Shown one piece after another: positions 6,985-15,585 of a stretch of DNA of 64,000 nucleotides. The stretch is from JAVBWO01 sp036677375 (GTDB lineage: Bacteria; Bacillota; Dehalobacteriia; UBA4068; UBA4997). Position 1 is the stretch's first letter, and every line of letters begins with the position of its first letter. The translations under genes and the position numbers were made by a program. The notes beneath the pieces were generated by a model. It saw only the letters and a list, made by a program, of their open reading frames with translations, did no database searches and was not told the origin of the DNA. The DNA lies in NCBI GenBank assembly GCA_036677375.1, contig JAVBWO010000011.1:1-64000 (forward strand). Direction: 5' to 3'.

Positions 6985-8616
6985 ATGAGTATGTTTTGTT
7001 ATCAATGTCAGGAAACCGCCGGAGGAAAGGGCTGCGCGGTACGCGGCGTCTGCGGAAAAACCGAAGAAGTAGCAAAGCTTCAGGATCTTCTGATTTACAT
7101 CCTCAAAGGTATCTCGCAGATCGTAGTCAAAGGAAAAATCGATGTTAAATGCCTCGGCGAGACAAACGATGAGGTGCTCAGCAGCCTGTTCATGACTATC
7201 ACCAACGCGAATTTCGACGACGGCTCTATTGAAAAGCAGATCATGAAAATGATCGCCGTAAGAGACAAGCTCAGAAATTCTAATACTTCTGCGGGTTTGC
7301 ACGACGCGGCGACCTTCACGGTAAGCTCCAGAGCGTCTATGCTGGAAAAGGCTCCCTCTGTCGGCGTGCTGTCAACCGCAAACGAGGACCTGCGTTCTCT
7401 CCGCGAGATGATCACATACGGCCTTAAGGGCATGGCGGCCTATGCCGAGCATGCGAAAAACATCGGAAAACAAGATTTGGCGATCAACGTCTTTATCTAT
7501 GAGGCTCTGGCGGCAATGCTGGACGATTCCCTCACCGCCGACGATCTGGTGGCGCTGACGCTGAAAACGGGCGAATACGGCGTCAAGGTCATGGCGCTTC
7601 TGGATGAAGCCAACACATCACGGTTCGGCAATCCGGAAATCACCGAAGTCAATATCGGCGTCAGAAAAAACCCCGCGATCCTGATTTCCGGTCATGACTT
7701 GGCCGATCTGGAACAGCTTTTGGAGCAGACCAAAGGCACCGGCGTGGATGTGTATACCCACAGCGAGATGCTGCCCGCCCATTATTACCCGGCTTTCAAA
7801 AAATACGATCATTTCGCGGGCAACTACGGCAACGCCTGGTGGAAGCAGCTTGATGAATTTGTGTCCTTCCATGGCCCCATCCTCTTTACCACGAACTGCA
7901 TCGTCCCGCCCAGAAGCGAGGAGGTCCGGGGCAGAATCTTTACCACGGGTTCCACGGGTTATCCCGGCTGTAAGCACATTGAAGCCGACTTAAACGGCAA
8001 AAAGGATTTTTCCGAAATCATCGCGCTTGCCAAGACACTTCCCGCACCCGATGAAATCGAGACCGGCAGCATTGTCGGCGGCTTTGCCCATAATCAGGTG
8101 ATGGCTCTGGCGGACAAGGTCGTCGATGCCGTCAAATCCGGTGCAATCAAAAAGTTCTTCGTTATGGCCGGGTGCGATGGCAGGATGAAGTCGAGAGCGT
8201 ATTACACTGAGTTTGCAGAAAAGCTCCCGAAGGACACAGTGATTCTTACGGCGGGCTGCGCGAAATACCGCTATAATAAGCTGAAGCTGGGCGATATCGG
8301 CGGCATTCCGAGAGTTCTGGACGCCGGGCAGTGTAACGACTCCTATTCTCTGGCGGTCATTGCCCTGAAACTCAAAGAAGTGTTTGGACTTGACGATATC
8401 AACAAACTGCCGATTGCATTTAATATTGCCTGGTACGAACAGAAGGCCGTTATCGTTCTCTTAGCGCTGTTATACCTTGGCGTGAAGAACATCCACCTTG
8501 GTCCCACACTGCCGGGCTTCCTGTCACCCAATGTGGCCAAGGTGTTGGTTGAAAAATTCGGTATCGCGGGTGTCGGAACAGTTGACGATGACATCAAACT
8601 GTTCATGAATGCCTGA
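6985..8616 (+). CDS. hcp: Hybrid cluster protein (hydroxylamine reductase)
   Basis: A 543-residue protein of normal length for Hcp. The N-terminal cluster motif is FCYQCQETAGGKGCAVRGVC (C-x2-C-x8-C-x5-C), as in the anaerobe-type enzymes with a [4Fe-4S] cluster. Ligands of the hybrid Fe-S-O cluster are visible in ISGHDLADLEQ, MLPAHYYP, TTNCIVPP, MAGCDGR, LTAGCAKYR, AGQCNDSY and WYEQKAV. Hcp reduces hydroxylamine and, in vivo, NO to N2O, and in some bacteria controls protein S-nitrosylation. An AGGAGG site lies just upstream. It is the key enzyme of the surrounding operon, with rubredoxin and ferredoxin as likely electron donors and a Crp/Fnr protein as likely regulator. Confidence 0.96.
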   Translation: MSMFCYQCQETAGGKGCAVRGVCGKTEEVAKLQDLLIYILKGISQIVVKGKIDVKCLGETNDEVLSSLFMTITNANFDDGSIEKQIMKMIAVRDKLRNSNTSAGLHDAATFTVSSRASMLEKAPSVGVLSTANEDLRSLREMITYGLKGMAAYAEHAKNIGKQDLAINVFIYEALAAMLDDSLTADDLVALTLKTGEYGVKVMALLDEANTSRFGNPEITEVNIGVRKNPAILISGHDLADLEQLLEQTKGTGVDVYTHSEMLPAHYYPAFKKYDHFAGNYGNAWWKQLDEFVSFHGPILFTTNCIVPPRSEEVRGRIFTTGSTGYPGCKHIEADLNGKKDFSEIIALAKTLPAPDEIETGSIVGGFAHNQVMALADKVVDAVKSGAIKKFFVMAGCDGRMKSRAYYTEFAEKLPKDTVILTAGCAKYRYNKLKLGDIGGIPRVLDAGQCNDSYSLAVIALKLKEVFGLDDINKLPIAFNIAWYEQKAVIVLLALLYLGVKNIHLGPTLPGFLSPNVAKVLVEKFGIAGVGTVDDDIKLFMNA

Positions 8617-8775
8617 TAAAGAAAGGAATCTCAGCATATGAAAGCGACGATCGGACAACATGCCGGATGCATCCATTGAAAGCTTTATGGATAAGGGTTT
8701 GTGGCTAAGACCGGAACAGGACTCCTTAAAACAATGTATGAATTACAACAGAAACCTGAAATAGGAGCTTTGAGA

Positions 8776-9102
8776 ATGGATGTCGGGACTAAAAGACAAA
8801 ACGAAAAAGATATTGTAGAATTGATGATCAAAGTTTATTGCCGCGGAAAGCATGGAAATCACAAAGAATTATGTAGTGATTGTCGGGGACTTTTGGAATA
8901 TGCTTTAAAACGGATTGACCGATGCCCTTACATGGAAACAAAAACGTATTGCAGTGCGTGCAAAACCCACTGCTACTCACCTGAAATGCGTGAAAAAATA
9001 AAATTGGTCATGAGATACTCGGGACCCAGAATGCTGCTATATCATCCGATTATGGCAATAAGGCATATGTTGGTAACATTGTCAGAGAAACAAAATGAAT
9101 AA
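8776..9102 (+). CDS. YgbA-like nitrous oxide-stimulated promoter family protein
   Basis: A ~108-residue Cys-rich protein. The start chosen is the ATG at 8776 because AGGAG lies nine bases upstream; an upstream GTG at 8701 has no such signal. Conserved features are MIKVYCRGKHG, LCSDCRGLLEYA, RCPYMETKTYCSACKTHCY and YSGPRMLLYHPIMAIRH, characteristic of the family that includes E. coli YgbA, a protein induced by NO. The four or more clustered cysteines suggest a metal or Fe-S site. It follows hcp with ~160 bp between and extends the nitrosative-stress theme of the cluster. Its biochemical role is not established. Confidence 0.85.
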   Translation: MDVGTKRQNEKDIVELMIKVYCRGKHGNHKELCSDCRGLLEYALKRIDRCPYMETKTYCSACKTHCYSPEMREKIKLVMRYSGPRMLLYHPIMAIRHMLVTLSEKQNE

Positions 9103-9235
9103 AAGCGGCACGCCAACGCACTGTTTGAAGCAAATTCAAAGTCACATCCGGCAGAAAATTCAACGCAGAATTTCAGCAGTTGGTGGAACAGTACCGCACC
9201 AAATGCTAATCCTGGCGCTTTGCCGCGATGATATG

Positions 9236-9281
9236 AAAAGCCGGAGCATTCTCAGAAATTTGAGAGCGCTTCGGCTTTTTT
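9236..9281 (+). terminator. Intrinsic terminator after the hcp cluster
   Basis: AAAAGCCGgAGC pairs imperfectly with GCgCTTCGGCTTTT, with an inner TCTCA/TGAGA helix, followed by a T-run. It ends the rightward hcp-YgbA unit and faces the convergent acetyltransferase gene. The ~130 bp between YgbA and the hairpin carry no convincing gene. Confidence 0.7.
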
Positions 9282-9291
9282 GATTGGTTGA

Positions 9292-9954
9292 TTAAATTCG
9301 CGGGTTCTGCTCTTCACAGAAATAATGAAAGGCTTTATCAACTTCTCCATTCATAATATGAGGCAGAAACTGCTGGATCTTATCAAAAGGCCAGTTCCAC
9401 CATTCAATTTGCTGTAATTTTTCAATAGTTGCTTCATCAAAACGCTTTTTGATTTCCTTGGCGGGGATACCGCCAACAACCGTATACGGGGGAACATCCT
9501 TTGTTACAACGGCTCTTGTTCCTATGATTGCACCGTCACCGATGTGAACGCCGGACAGGATCACTGCTTCATAGCCGATCCAGACGTCATTGCCGATGAC
9601 AATATCGCCGTTGTTGTCCCACGCGGACACAACCTGATTTTTGTCCAGATTCCATTCTTCAAAGAAGATTGGAAACGGATAAGTCGAAAGTGATTTCAAC
9701 GTATGATTGGCGCTGGTAAAAAGGAACTTTGCTCCGCAGGCGATGGAACAGAACCTGCCGATGATCAGTCTGTCATTGTTGACAGGATAGTGATACAGCA
9801 CATTGTTCTTTTCAAATTGCGTTGGGTCAGAAACAAAATCATTATACATCGTGTAATCGCCGACGATGATATTGGGATTTGTAACGACGCCTTTCAAGTA
9901 TACTGTTTCGGGGTCATTGGTCCGGGGATATATTTTTTTATCTGGAATAGTCAT
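9292..9954 (-). CDS. Vat/CatB-type hexapeptide acetyltransferase
   Basis: A 220-residue left-handed beta-helix acyltransferase. Hexapeptide repeats run through NIIVGDYTMY, LIIGRFCSIACGAKF and DIVIGNDVWIGYEAVILSGV to GIPAKEIKKRF. The catalytic histidine is about H84 in FTSANHTLKSLSTYPF, matching H82 of streptogramin A acetyltransferases, and the length fits Vat/xenobiotic acetyltransferases (CatB). These enzymes move the acetyl group of acetyl-CoA onto streptogramin A or chloramphenicol; divergent members may have other substrates, so actual resistance is not proven. A GGAGGA site precedes the ATG. It lies in an accessory region with other drug-related genes. Confidence 0.9.
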   Translation of the reverse strand: MTIPDKKIYPRTNDPETVYLKGVVTNPNIIVGDYTMYNDFVSDPTQFEKNNVLYHYPVNNDRLIIGRFCSIACGAKFLFTSANHTLKSLSTYPFPIFFEEWNLDKNQVVSAWDNNGDIVIGNDVWIGYEAVILSGVHIGDGAIIGTRAVVTKDVPPYTVVGGIPAKEIKKRFDEATIEKLQQIEWWNWPFDKIQQFLPHIMNGEVDKAFHYFCEEQNPRI

Positions 9955-10103
9955 AAAATCCTCCTGAGTTTAATTTTTTATTCAACTATTCCAGTCAATG
10001 CAATGCACCGTTTCACTTTACCACCAACCTCGTAATGATATAACGATTTTTCATGCTCAGGGAGCCGTCCTCCCTAATATGGACAGGTCAAAGTTTTATG
10101 AAG

Positions 10104-10281
10104 CTAATTCCTGCTTAATTTGATTTTTTCTGTACTGAACACCGCAGCAAAGAGAGCAGAGAGCATGAGCACGCCGTTTACGCGCATCAGCCAGTCGGGA
10201 AAAGAAATGATAAATCGCCATCATATAAAACTGCTAAGGTTATAAAAAAATAATAATACTTACAATACGCAGTTTTTTCAT
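10104..10281 (-). pseudogene. Remnant of a small two-helix membrane protein
   Basis: On the minus strand an ATG at 10281 opens MKKLRIVSIIIFL, which hits a stop at once; other frames carry the continuation ITLAVLY and then DWLMRVNGVLMLSALFAAVFSTEKIKLSRN before a stop at 10104. Together these look like a ~55-residue protein with two transmembrane helices broken by one or two frameshifts. This fills most of the gap between the acetyltransferase and the AlkD-like gene. No family is recognised; it may simply be chance hydrophobic sequence. Confidence 0.3.
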
Positions 10282-10326
10282 TTCTGTTACCTCAAATAAA
10301 TAGGTAGAACGAAGCGATTAAAATCT

Positions 10327-11019
10327 TCATTTTACTTTCAACGCCCGCAGATACTCTTTTGTTTCATCGCTGATCCGGTAACTCTCAATCGCCTTCTGGA
10401 TGGCTTTATTGTGCGTCCACTTCTCCAAACGCCGCTTCTGAATGTATGGCAAAGCCGCGTCGTGCTGCTTGGCCAGTGCCGTTGCGAAATACCAGGCGAT
10501 CATCATGTTGATGTAATACTCATCTGAGCGTATGTCTGCCACAAGTTCAAGCATCTCCGGCCGGAAATCATCGTCGAGATAGAAGCCCATCAGCATTCCG
10601 ATCCCGAAGCGCACCGTGTAGGTTCGGTCGGATTTCAGCCAGACTTTGATTTTCTCGTAAAGCTCGGGCAGATGCTTTTTAAATACCTTTGGTGAAATCA
10701 GGTCGCAGGTTGCCCAGTTGTCTATGTAAGGCAGAAACGCGTTAATGGCGGCAACTGCAGCGTCATAGTCCCTAATCGTTTCGATCAAAAAGCCGTGTAG
10801 GTTATTTTCTTCATAATACGTGTGCGGTAGGATTTTGAGAAACTCCAATGCCTCCGGTGTTTTGGAATACTCCTTTGCTAACTTCCGCAGATCCGGCGTA
10901 CGGACGCCAATGACAGTTTCCCTGTTCACTGTCGGCATGAGTTTGGACGAGAACTCTTTGTATTTCATATCCTGCAGCTCAAACAGCCGGCGCTGGATTG
11001 CTTCTTCGATACCGCCCAT
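10327..11019 (-). CDS. DNA alkylation repair protein, AlkD-like (HEAT-repeat)
   Basis: A 230-residue, mostly alpha-helical protein of the AlkC/AlkD DNA glycosylase superfamily. Typical family stretches are GVRTPDLRKLAKEYSK near residue 38, FLPYIDNWATCDLISPKVF (~94-112), WLKSDRTYTVRFGIGMLM and HNKAIQKAIESYRIS near the C-terminus. AlkD excises positively charged N3/N7-alkylated bases from DNA. The helical repeats and the central WATCD segment are retained, so it is likely active, although many such proteins in Clostridia are uncharacterised. AGGTG precedes the start. It stands alone, with no obvious operon partner. Confidence 0.85.
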   Translation of the reverse strand: MGGIEEAIQRRLFELQDMKYKEFSSKLMPTVNRETVIGVRTPDLRKLAKEYSKTPEALEFLKILPHTYYEENNLHGFLIETIRDYDAAVAAINAFLPYIDNWATCDLISPKVFKKHLPELYEKIKVWLKSDRTYTVRFGIGMLMGFYLDDDFRPEMLELVADIRSDEYYINMMIAWYFATALAKQHDAALPYIQKRRLEKWTHNKAIQKAIESYRISDETKEYLRALKVK

Positions 11020-11112
11020 ATTGTTTCACCTCCATAAACTGAGTGTTACCAACAACCATAAGTTCTAAGCTGTGACTATTACTAATAATTCCGATGATAA
11101 ATTGGAGTATGT

Positions 11113-11295
11113 CTATTCTTCCAATGCCTTTGTTATCAATGACGACGATATACGGAGTGCTTTAATCCGATTTCTGAGTAACGTCCATTGAGAAGTACCT
11201 TGAGATATCCTTTCCTGTGCTTTTTCGCACTTACTAATAAGTGAAGTTATAGCTCGGAGAGCTTCATTCAGATCTTCTTTTGTAAAACTATTCAT
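11113..11295 (-). CDS. Small uncharacterised helical protein
   Basis: A ~60-residue protein beginning at the ATG at 11295 (MNSFTKEDLNEALRAI), which has GGAGG a few bases upstream; a longer frame to 11343 lacks a comparable signal. It is predicted to be all helical and basic-acidic mixed, with the end reading NRIKALRISSSLITKALEE. I have the impression that proteins like this are widespread in Clostridia, but no function is known to me. It stands alone between the AlkD-like and MBL genes. Confidence 0.6.
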   Translation of the reverse strand: MNSFTKEDLNEALRAITSLISKCEKAQERISQGTSQWTLLRNRIKALRISSSLITKALEE

Positions 11296-11384
11296 AGAGC
11301 CTCCATTTTGGTTACAAAATCCGCTGCTTAGATGGCATAACAAATTTCTTTTCAGAGCTTATTATATATGTTATTGATACTCAA

Positions 11385-12149
11385 TTACAGCCATACGGCA
11401 AAATTTCTGTAATGAAATGTTCCGGCACCATGGTGCAGTTTGCCGTCCGCTTTCAGCCCGGAAAATGCATCTTCCATATCTTCGAGAATGGAGGGCTGGA
11501 TATTCAAATCGTGATGTGCCGGTAACACTCTCTTTACGGGAAGAGCAGCAATTCTCTCTATCGATGACAAATAGGCTTCAGGGTCGGTCGAAGGGAAATA
11601 GGCGAACAAAGTTCCTATGTAGATCAGATCGCCGGTAAAAAGATATTCTCTGTCTTTTTCATAAAAGCACATATGCCCCGGCGAATGTCCCGGCGTATGC
11701 AGCACTTGTATCGTGCGCCTGCCGATATTTATTACATCATTATCTTTCAATATTCTTGTGGCAATGCCCTGAAAGAACTCATAATCATCGACGTTAAAGC
11801 CTTCCGGCAGCTCACATTTCTCAACAACAAAGGCCTTTATTTGTTCCATGGTCAAGGGGAACTCTCCCGCCAGCCAATTTACCTCGTCTTCATGCACATA
11901 AAATTCGGGGAAATATTTATGGCCGCCGATATGGTCCCAATGTATATGAGTAGCAACTGCTATGACAGGCTTGTCTGTCAGTTTCATAATTTCGTCACGA
12001 ATATTCATAATACCAAGCCCGGTGTCGATCAGCAGGCTGTGGTTGGCCCCATTCAGAAGATAGGCATGGGTTTCTTCCCAATGTTTGTACTCGCTGATGA
12101 TATGCGTATCCTTGTCGATATGGTCAATGGTGAACCAATCATTTTTCAT
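11385..12149 (-). CDS. MBL-fold metallo-hydrolase
   Basis: A 254-residue metallo-beta-lactamase-fold protein, start set at the ATG at 12149 because GGGAGG lies 6-8 bases upstream. The metal-binding motif THIHWDHIGGH (HxHxDH) is near residue 70, and further ligands are in HTPGHSPGHMC and LFTGDLIYIG; a late LPAHHDLN supplies the last His. This is the glyoxalase II/lactonase-like branch of the fold, which hydrolyses thioesters, lactones or other esters; the substrate cannot be told. It follows the ceramidase-like gene with a gap of 55 bp on the same strand and may be cotranscribed. Confidence 0.85.
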   Translation of the reverse strand: MKNDWFTIDHIDKDTHIISEYKHWEETHAYLLNGANHSLLIDTGLGIMNIRDEIMKLTDKPVIAVATHIHWDHIGGHKYFPEFYVHEDEVNWLAGEFPLTMEQIKAFVVEKCELPEGFNVDDYEFFQGIATRILKDNDVINIGRRTIQVLHTPGHSPGHMCFYEKDREYLFTGDLIYIGTLFAYFPSTDPEAYLSSIERIAALPVKRVLPAHHDLNIQPSILEDMEDAFSGLKADGKLHHGAGTFHYRNFAVWL

Positions 12150-12204
12150 ATTTTTCCTCCCAATTTTCATTTTTCGGCTTTTGCCGAAGTCGCTGCTCGG
12201 CATC

Positions 12205-13503
12205 TTATCTTGCGTTATGCTGCAAGAAGTAAGGAGCATTGTTAACCGCCGTTTCCATGAGCCTAGCAGCCGAGTCACGGTTCAGTGGTCCTACCCGGCC
12301 ATGATAGATGTAGTAGATCAACATCGACCAGTATACCTCATAGCCGCCCTTGTCATATTCCTCTTCAGTTGGGAAATAACCTGTGCAGCCGTTGGTATAG
12401 CCGCCAAAATAGAACAGGTCGCTGCACAATTTTTCGCTTGTACGCAGTGCAAACTCACACATGATCTCATTGGGCACACCGCACAGGCAGCCGTCGTTTG
12501 CCGAAAAATACTGCAGCTCAATGTCATCGGTTTGCTTTCTAACGCCATTTTGAATCAGCCTGCGCACTTCGGCAAGCCAAGCCGTGCCGTCGATGCATGC
12601 TTCATCGTTTGCTTCGGCGGCAATTTCCAGCGCTCTTTCATAGGTTGGCACATCGGCGTCAAGCTTCAGATTGACAGAATACATATCGAGATGCCCCACA
12701 TTGCGCGGATGGATTTCGCCTATGGTGTGGTCCACCTGCCGAAAAACCTCTTCTGCCATATCAGACAGCGCCGAGGCGGATTCACATTTGCCGTAATAGG
12801 AGGGCGCGGGATGTTTGGGCGTCCAGATGCGGCTTGTCATATAGTACTTTGGCGAGATGTTGCCGGACGCCCCTTGCGTGAGCATAACCATGCACCGATA
12901 CTTTTCAGACAGCAAATCTCTTACCACTCCAAAATAATCCGGCGATATCAGATAGTTGTCCTCTTTTAGCACATTCGCATGAGCTGTCAGACGCAGCAGC
13001 AGCAGCCGGAGATCGCCGTTTTTCGCATCGACGACCTTCAAAATCCCGATTCGCCTGTCCAATGCGGCAAAGCCTCCACGGCGGTTTATGCCGATATCCC
13101 CCCAGGCGTTTCCCCAGGACGCTTTCACAGGAGCCATATTTTCCGCGGCTTCCCGAACCGCACCTTTTATTCGGGCATTGACGAAATCGGAATAAGCCGT
13201 TTCGATACTGTCGTTGGGTGCCGCGTGCGTATGGGAAAAGCACAGCATAACCTTATCTTTGGATATGGACAGTATTTCACTTATTTCATTTCTGAGAGCT
13301 TCTGCGTGCCATGTTGAAAAGCCGATATGGTCTATCGTCACAAGGCAATACTTCCCAGCGGTCGACTGCCAAACCGATACCTGTGCGGACAGGGGATGCA
13401 GTACACCGCGTGATAACTCATCCTCTCGCCCAAAACCAACGGTTTGCATCGGCGAGGAAGGCGTAATATCAACCTCGGACAAGCCTAATATTGCTGTTTC
13501 CAT
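12205..13503 (-). CDS. Neutral/alkaline ceramidase-like protein (N-terminal domain family)
   Basis: A ~432-residue protein, start set at the METAILGL methionine (13503), which has AAAGGATG upstream. The N-terminus GLSEVDITPSSPMQTVGFGR and the metal-site motif CFSHTHAAPND resemble the neutral/alkaline non-lysosomal ceramidase domain; other matching parts are LTQGASGNISP and CLCGVPNEIMCEFA. There is no signal peptide, so it is probably cytoplasmic. Family members hydrolyse N-acyl bonds, but many bacterial relatives with only this domain have unknown substrates. It sits between an MFS transporter gene and an MBL hydrolase gene on the same strand with short gaps, suggesting one transcription unit. 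Confidence 0.7.
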   Translation of the reverse strand: METAILGLSEVDITPSSPMQTVGFGREDELSRGVLHPLSAQVSVWQSTAGKYCLVTIDHIGFSTWHAEALRNEISEILSISKDKVMLCFSHTHAAPNDSIETAYSDFVNARIKGAVREAAENMAPVKASWGNAWGDIGINRRGGFAALDRRIGILKVVDAKNGDLRLLLLRLTAHANVLKEDNYLISPDYFGVVRDLLSEKYRCMVMLTQGASGNISPKYYMTSRIWTPKHPAPSYYGKCESASALSDMAEEVFRQVDHTIGEIHPRNVGHLDMYSVNLKLDADVPTYERALEIAAEANDEACIDGTAWLAEVRRLIQNGVRKQTDDIELQYFSANDGCLCGVPNEIMCEFALRTSEKLCSDLFYFGGYTNGCTGYFPTEEEYDKGGYEVYWSMLIYYIYHGRVGPLNRDSAARLMETAVNNAPYFLQHNAR

Positions 13504-13531
13504 AATAAACATCCTTTATCCAAACAAGAGA

Positions 13532-14743
13532 TTATGCCTGTCCTTTTCCATAGACGCTCTTGTCAAACCGCAGTATCCCTGTGAACAGCAGCAGTGCGCT
13601 GCCGGTGACGATCATCAGCAGCCGCATGGGCACGACGTCCGCCAAGGGGCCGAATACCGCCATTCCAATGGGCAGACAGCCGCTGTACATGGCGCTCAAA
13701 AAGCCGAATACACGACCCTGCATGCTCGTCTCAGACTTTTCCTGCAGGAGTGTCGTCACGGCAGTCTGTACCATGGTAAGCGCGATGCCGTAAACCGCCA
13801 TGAGCACCAGATAGACGGCAAAGCTTTTAATCGCGCCCATCCCGACGCCGAGCGCGCCGAAAGCAGCAAGTCCAACAAGTAGGGTTTTGACCCGGTTGGG
13901 GAAGCCGCCCCAGGTGCCGATGAGGATGCCGCCGATGGCCATGCCCGCAAAGCCGATAAGCTCCACGACCGTCAGATAAAAATAGCTGTCGCCATAGGTG
14001 CGGCTCACAAACAGCGTCGCAAGAAATCCTGCCGGTACGGCTAGAAAGATGAAGATACCATAGGCGAACAGCAGCTTTCCGATAAAACCATCAGCCAGGG
14101 CATATTTCATACCATGTTTCATTTCCACGAAAACCGAAAGCGTTTCCGCAGGCTCTTTTTTCTCCTGCTTCGGGATGGCAATACAGGAGAGGATGCCGAC
14201 GCCGGCAACGGCGGTGGCGATGTCGATAAACAGGGTGCTGCGCAGCGTACCGAAGGTCAGAATGGCGCCGGCAGCCGCGGGAGCCGCAAACTGCACCACA
14301 GACTGCAGCGTGGCGTTTATTCCGTTGAAGCGCATGAGCTGCTCCTCTGGAACAAGCTGCGGAATCATGGCCCCCACCGCTGGCGTCTGCACGCCCGCGC
14401 CGAGGGAGCGGATCATGGATGTCACAAGCAGTGCCGCATACAGTTTTGTGTCCTGACCGATGAACGGTATCAGAAGGGCGAGCGTCAGCGTCGCGGCGGC
14501 GATGACGGTGTCGGACAGGATGATGAGAAGCTTCCGTGGATACCGGTCCGCCCACACACCGGAAAAGAAGGAAATCAAAAACTGCGGTACGAATGAACAG
14601 ATGGTCAGCGCCGATACCCAAGCGCCGGATGAAGTCTTAAGCGTCACATACCAGACGATTGCAAACTGCACCAGCGATGAACCGAACAGCGTGATGCCCT
14701 GACTGACCAGAAAGGTTATGGTTTTCTTTTTCCATTGCTGCAT
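13532..14743 (-). CDS. MFS transporter, macrolide-efflux/DHA3-like
   Basis: A 403-residue membrane protein with about 12 hydrophobic segments. The GVWADRYPRKLLIILSD loop between helices 2 and 3 (~62-78) is the MFS motif A, and the overall pattern resembles the DHA3 drug-efflux branch (MefA-like). It probably exports a drug or metabolite in exchange for protons. Start at the ATG at 14743 with GGAGG upstream. It is followed by the ceramidase-like gene 28 bp later, and preceded by a MerR-type regulator gene on the same strand, a common arrangement for drug-responsive efflux. Confidence 0.85.
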   Translation of the reverse strand: MQQWKKKTITFLVSQGITLFGSSLVQFAIVWYVTLKTSSGAWVSALTICSFVPQFLISFFSGVWADRYPRKLLIILSDTVIAAATLTLALLIPFIGQDTKLYAALLVTSMIRSLGAGVQTPAVGAMIPQLVPEEQLMRFNGINATLQSVVQFAAPAAAGAILTFGTLRSTLFIDIATAVAGVGILSCIAIPKQEKKEPAETLSVFVEMKHGMKYALADGFIGKLLFAYGIFIFLAVPAGFLATLFVSRTYGDSYFYLTVVELIGFAGMAIGGILIGTWGGFPNRVKTLLVGLAAFGALGVGMGAIKSFAVYLVLMAVYGIALTMVQTAVTTLLQEKSETSMQGRVFGFLSAMYSGCLPIGMAVFGPLADVVPMRLLMIVTGSALLLFTGILRFDKSVYGKGQA

Positions 14744-14802
14744 AAAAAATCCTCCGTTTCTTTGACACCGAGAATGTTACCAAAGAAACGAAGCCTGGTG
14801 TC

Positions 14803-15555
14803 TTACTGGATGGTTTGAAATTTTGTTTTCATGGTTATAAGCATGGATTGTATTTGCTTTACGTCTTTTTGCGTATTTTCCAGTGATACGATGAGACGAT
14901 CACAGACAGACACGATATTCTCATTCTCCGCTGGTGTATTCAGAATCTCCTCCACCGGAGCGTTTTGATCCCTGTCCAGGTGATTCATAAGACGCAGGAT
15001 AGCCGAGAGCGAATAGTTCGCGCAGCGGAGTGTGCGTATGATGTTCAAGCGGTCAAGATCCGCCGCGTTGTAAATCCGATAGCCGTTTTCCCGCCGCTTT
15101 ACTGCTATGAGCCCGTTCAATTCCCAGTTGCGGAGCGTATCTACGGTCACGTCCAGCCTTTCCGCCGCCTCTCGGCGCTTGAGGGATATGTCATTCGGTT
15201 TGCGTTTACCGTTCAGCATAACCTCCACGGAGACGATGGCGGCTCTTGCATTTTCTATCTCCCGCGCGAGCATGGCTTCATACTCCCACGCCGACTTTGT
15301 CGCGCAGGCAAAGTCAAGCGCGGCACAGAGATGTATGACCTCGATGGCCTTCTTCCGCAATCCGTTCTGAAGCACCTCGGCGCGCAGGGCAGTCCGCGCA
15401 AGCTCCATCTGCCGCAGGTGCAGCTCCGTAAAAACCCTGTAGCCGTTTTTAAGGCGCTCCGGCGGCGTTATAAATCCTACATCCTCATAAAAACGGATGG
15501 TATTTGGATGAACGCCTGTGAGCTTCGCTATTTCGTTTGTTTTGTATGTATTCAT
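14803..15555 (-). CDS. MerR-family regulator with two MerR DNA-binding domains
   Basis: A ~250-residue protein, start at MNTYKTNE (ATG at about 15555). It carries two MerR-type helix-turn-helix domains: residues ~3-70 (EIAKLTGVHPNTIRFYEDVG and KNGYRVF) and ~125-195 (REAAERLDVTVDTLRNWELN and ENGYRIYN). The C-terminus ends in a helical segment and there is no large drug-binding GyrI domain. A tandem MerR arrangement in one chain could recognise a longer or asymmetric operator as a monomer. It lies immediately upstream of the MFS gene on the same strand, so it likely regulates that efflux unit. Confidence 0.85.
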   Translation of the reverse strand: MNTYKTNEIAKLTGVHPNTIRFYEDVGFITPPERLKNGYRVFTELHLRQMELARTALRAEVLQNGLRKKAIEVIHLCAALDFACATKSAWEYEAMLAREIENARAAIVSVEVMLNGKRKPNDISLKRREAAERLDVTVDTLRNWELNGLIAVKRRENGYRIYNAADLDRLNIIRTLRCANYSLSAILRLMNHLDRDQNAPVEEILNTPAENENIVSVCDRLIVSLENTQKDVKQIQSMLITMKTKFQTIQ

Positions 15556-15585
15556 ATGCCACCACAAATTGAAATCTACGGATTC

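Noticed and set aside
9095..9283. 62-codon frame overlapping the end of the YgbA-like gene
   Set aside because: It reads through the intrinsic terminator at 9236-9281 and has no family resemblance.
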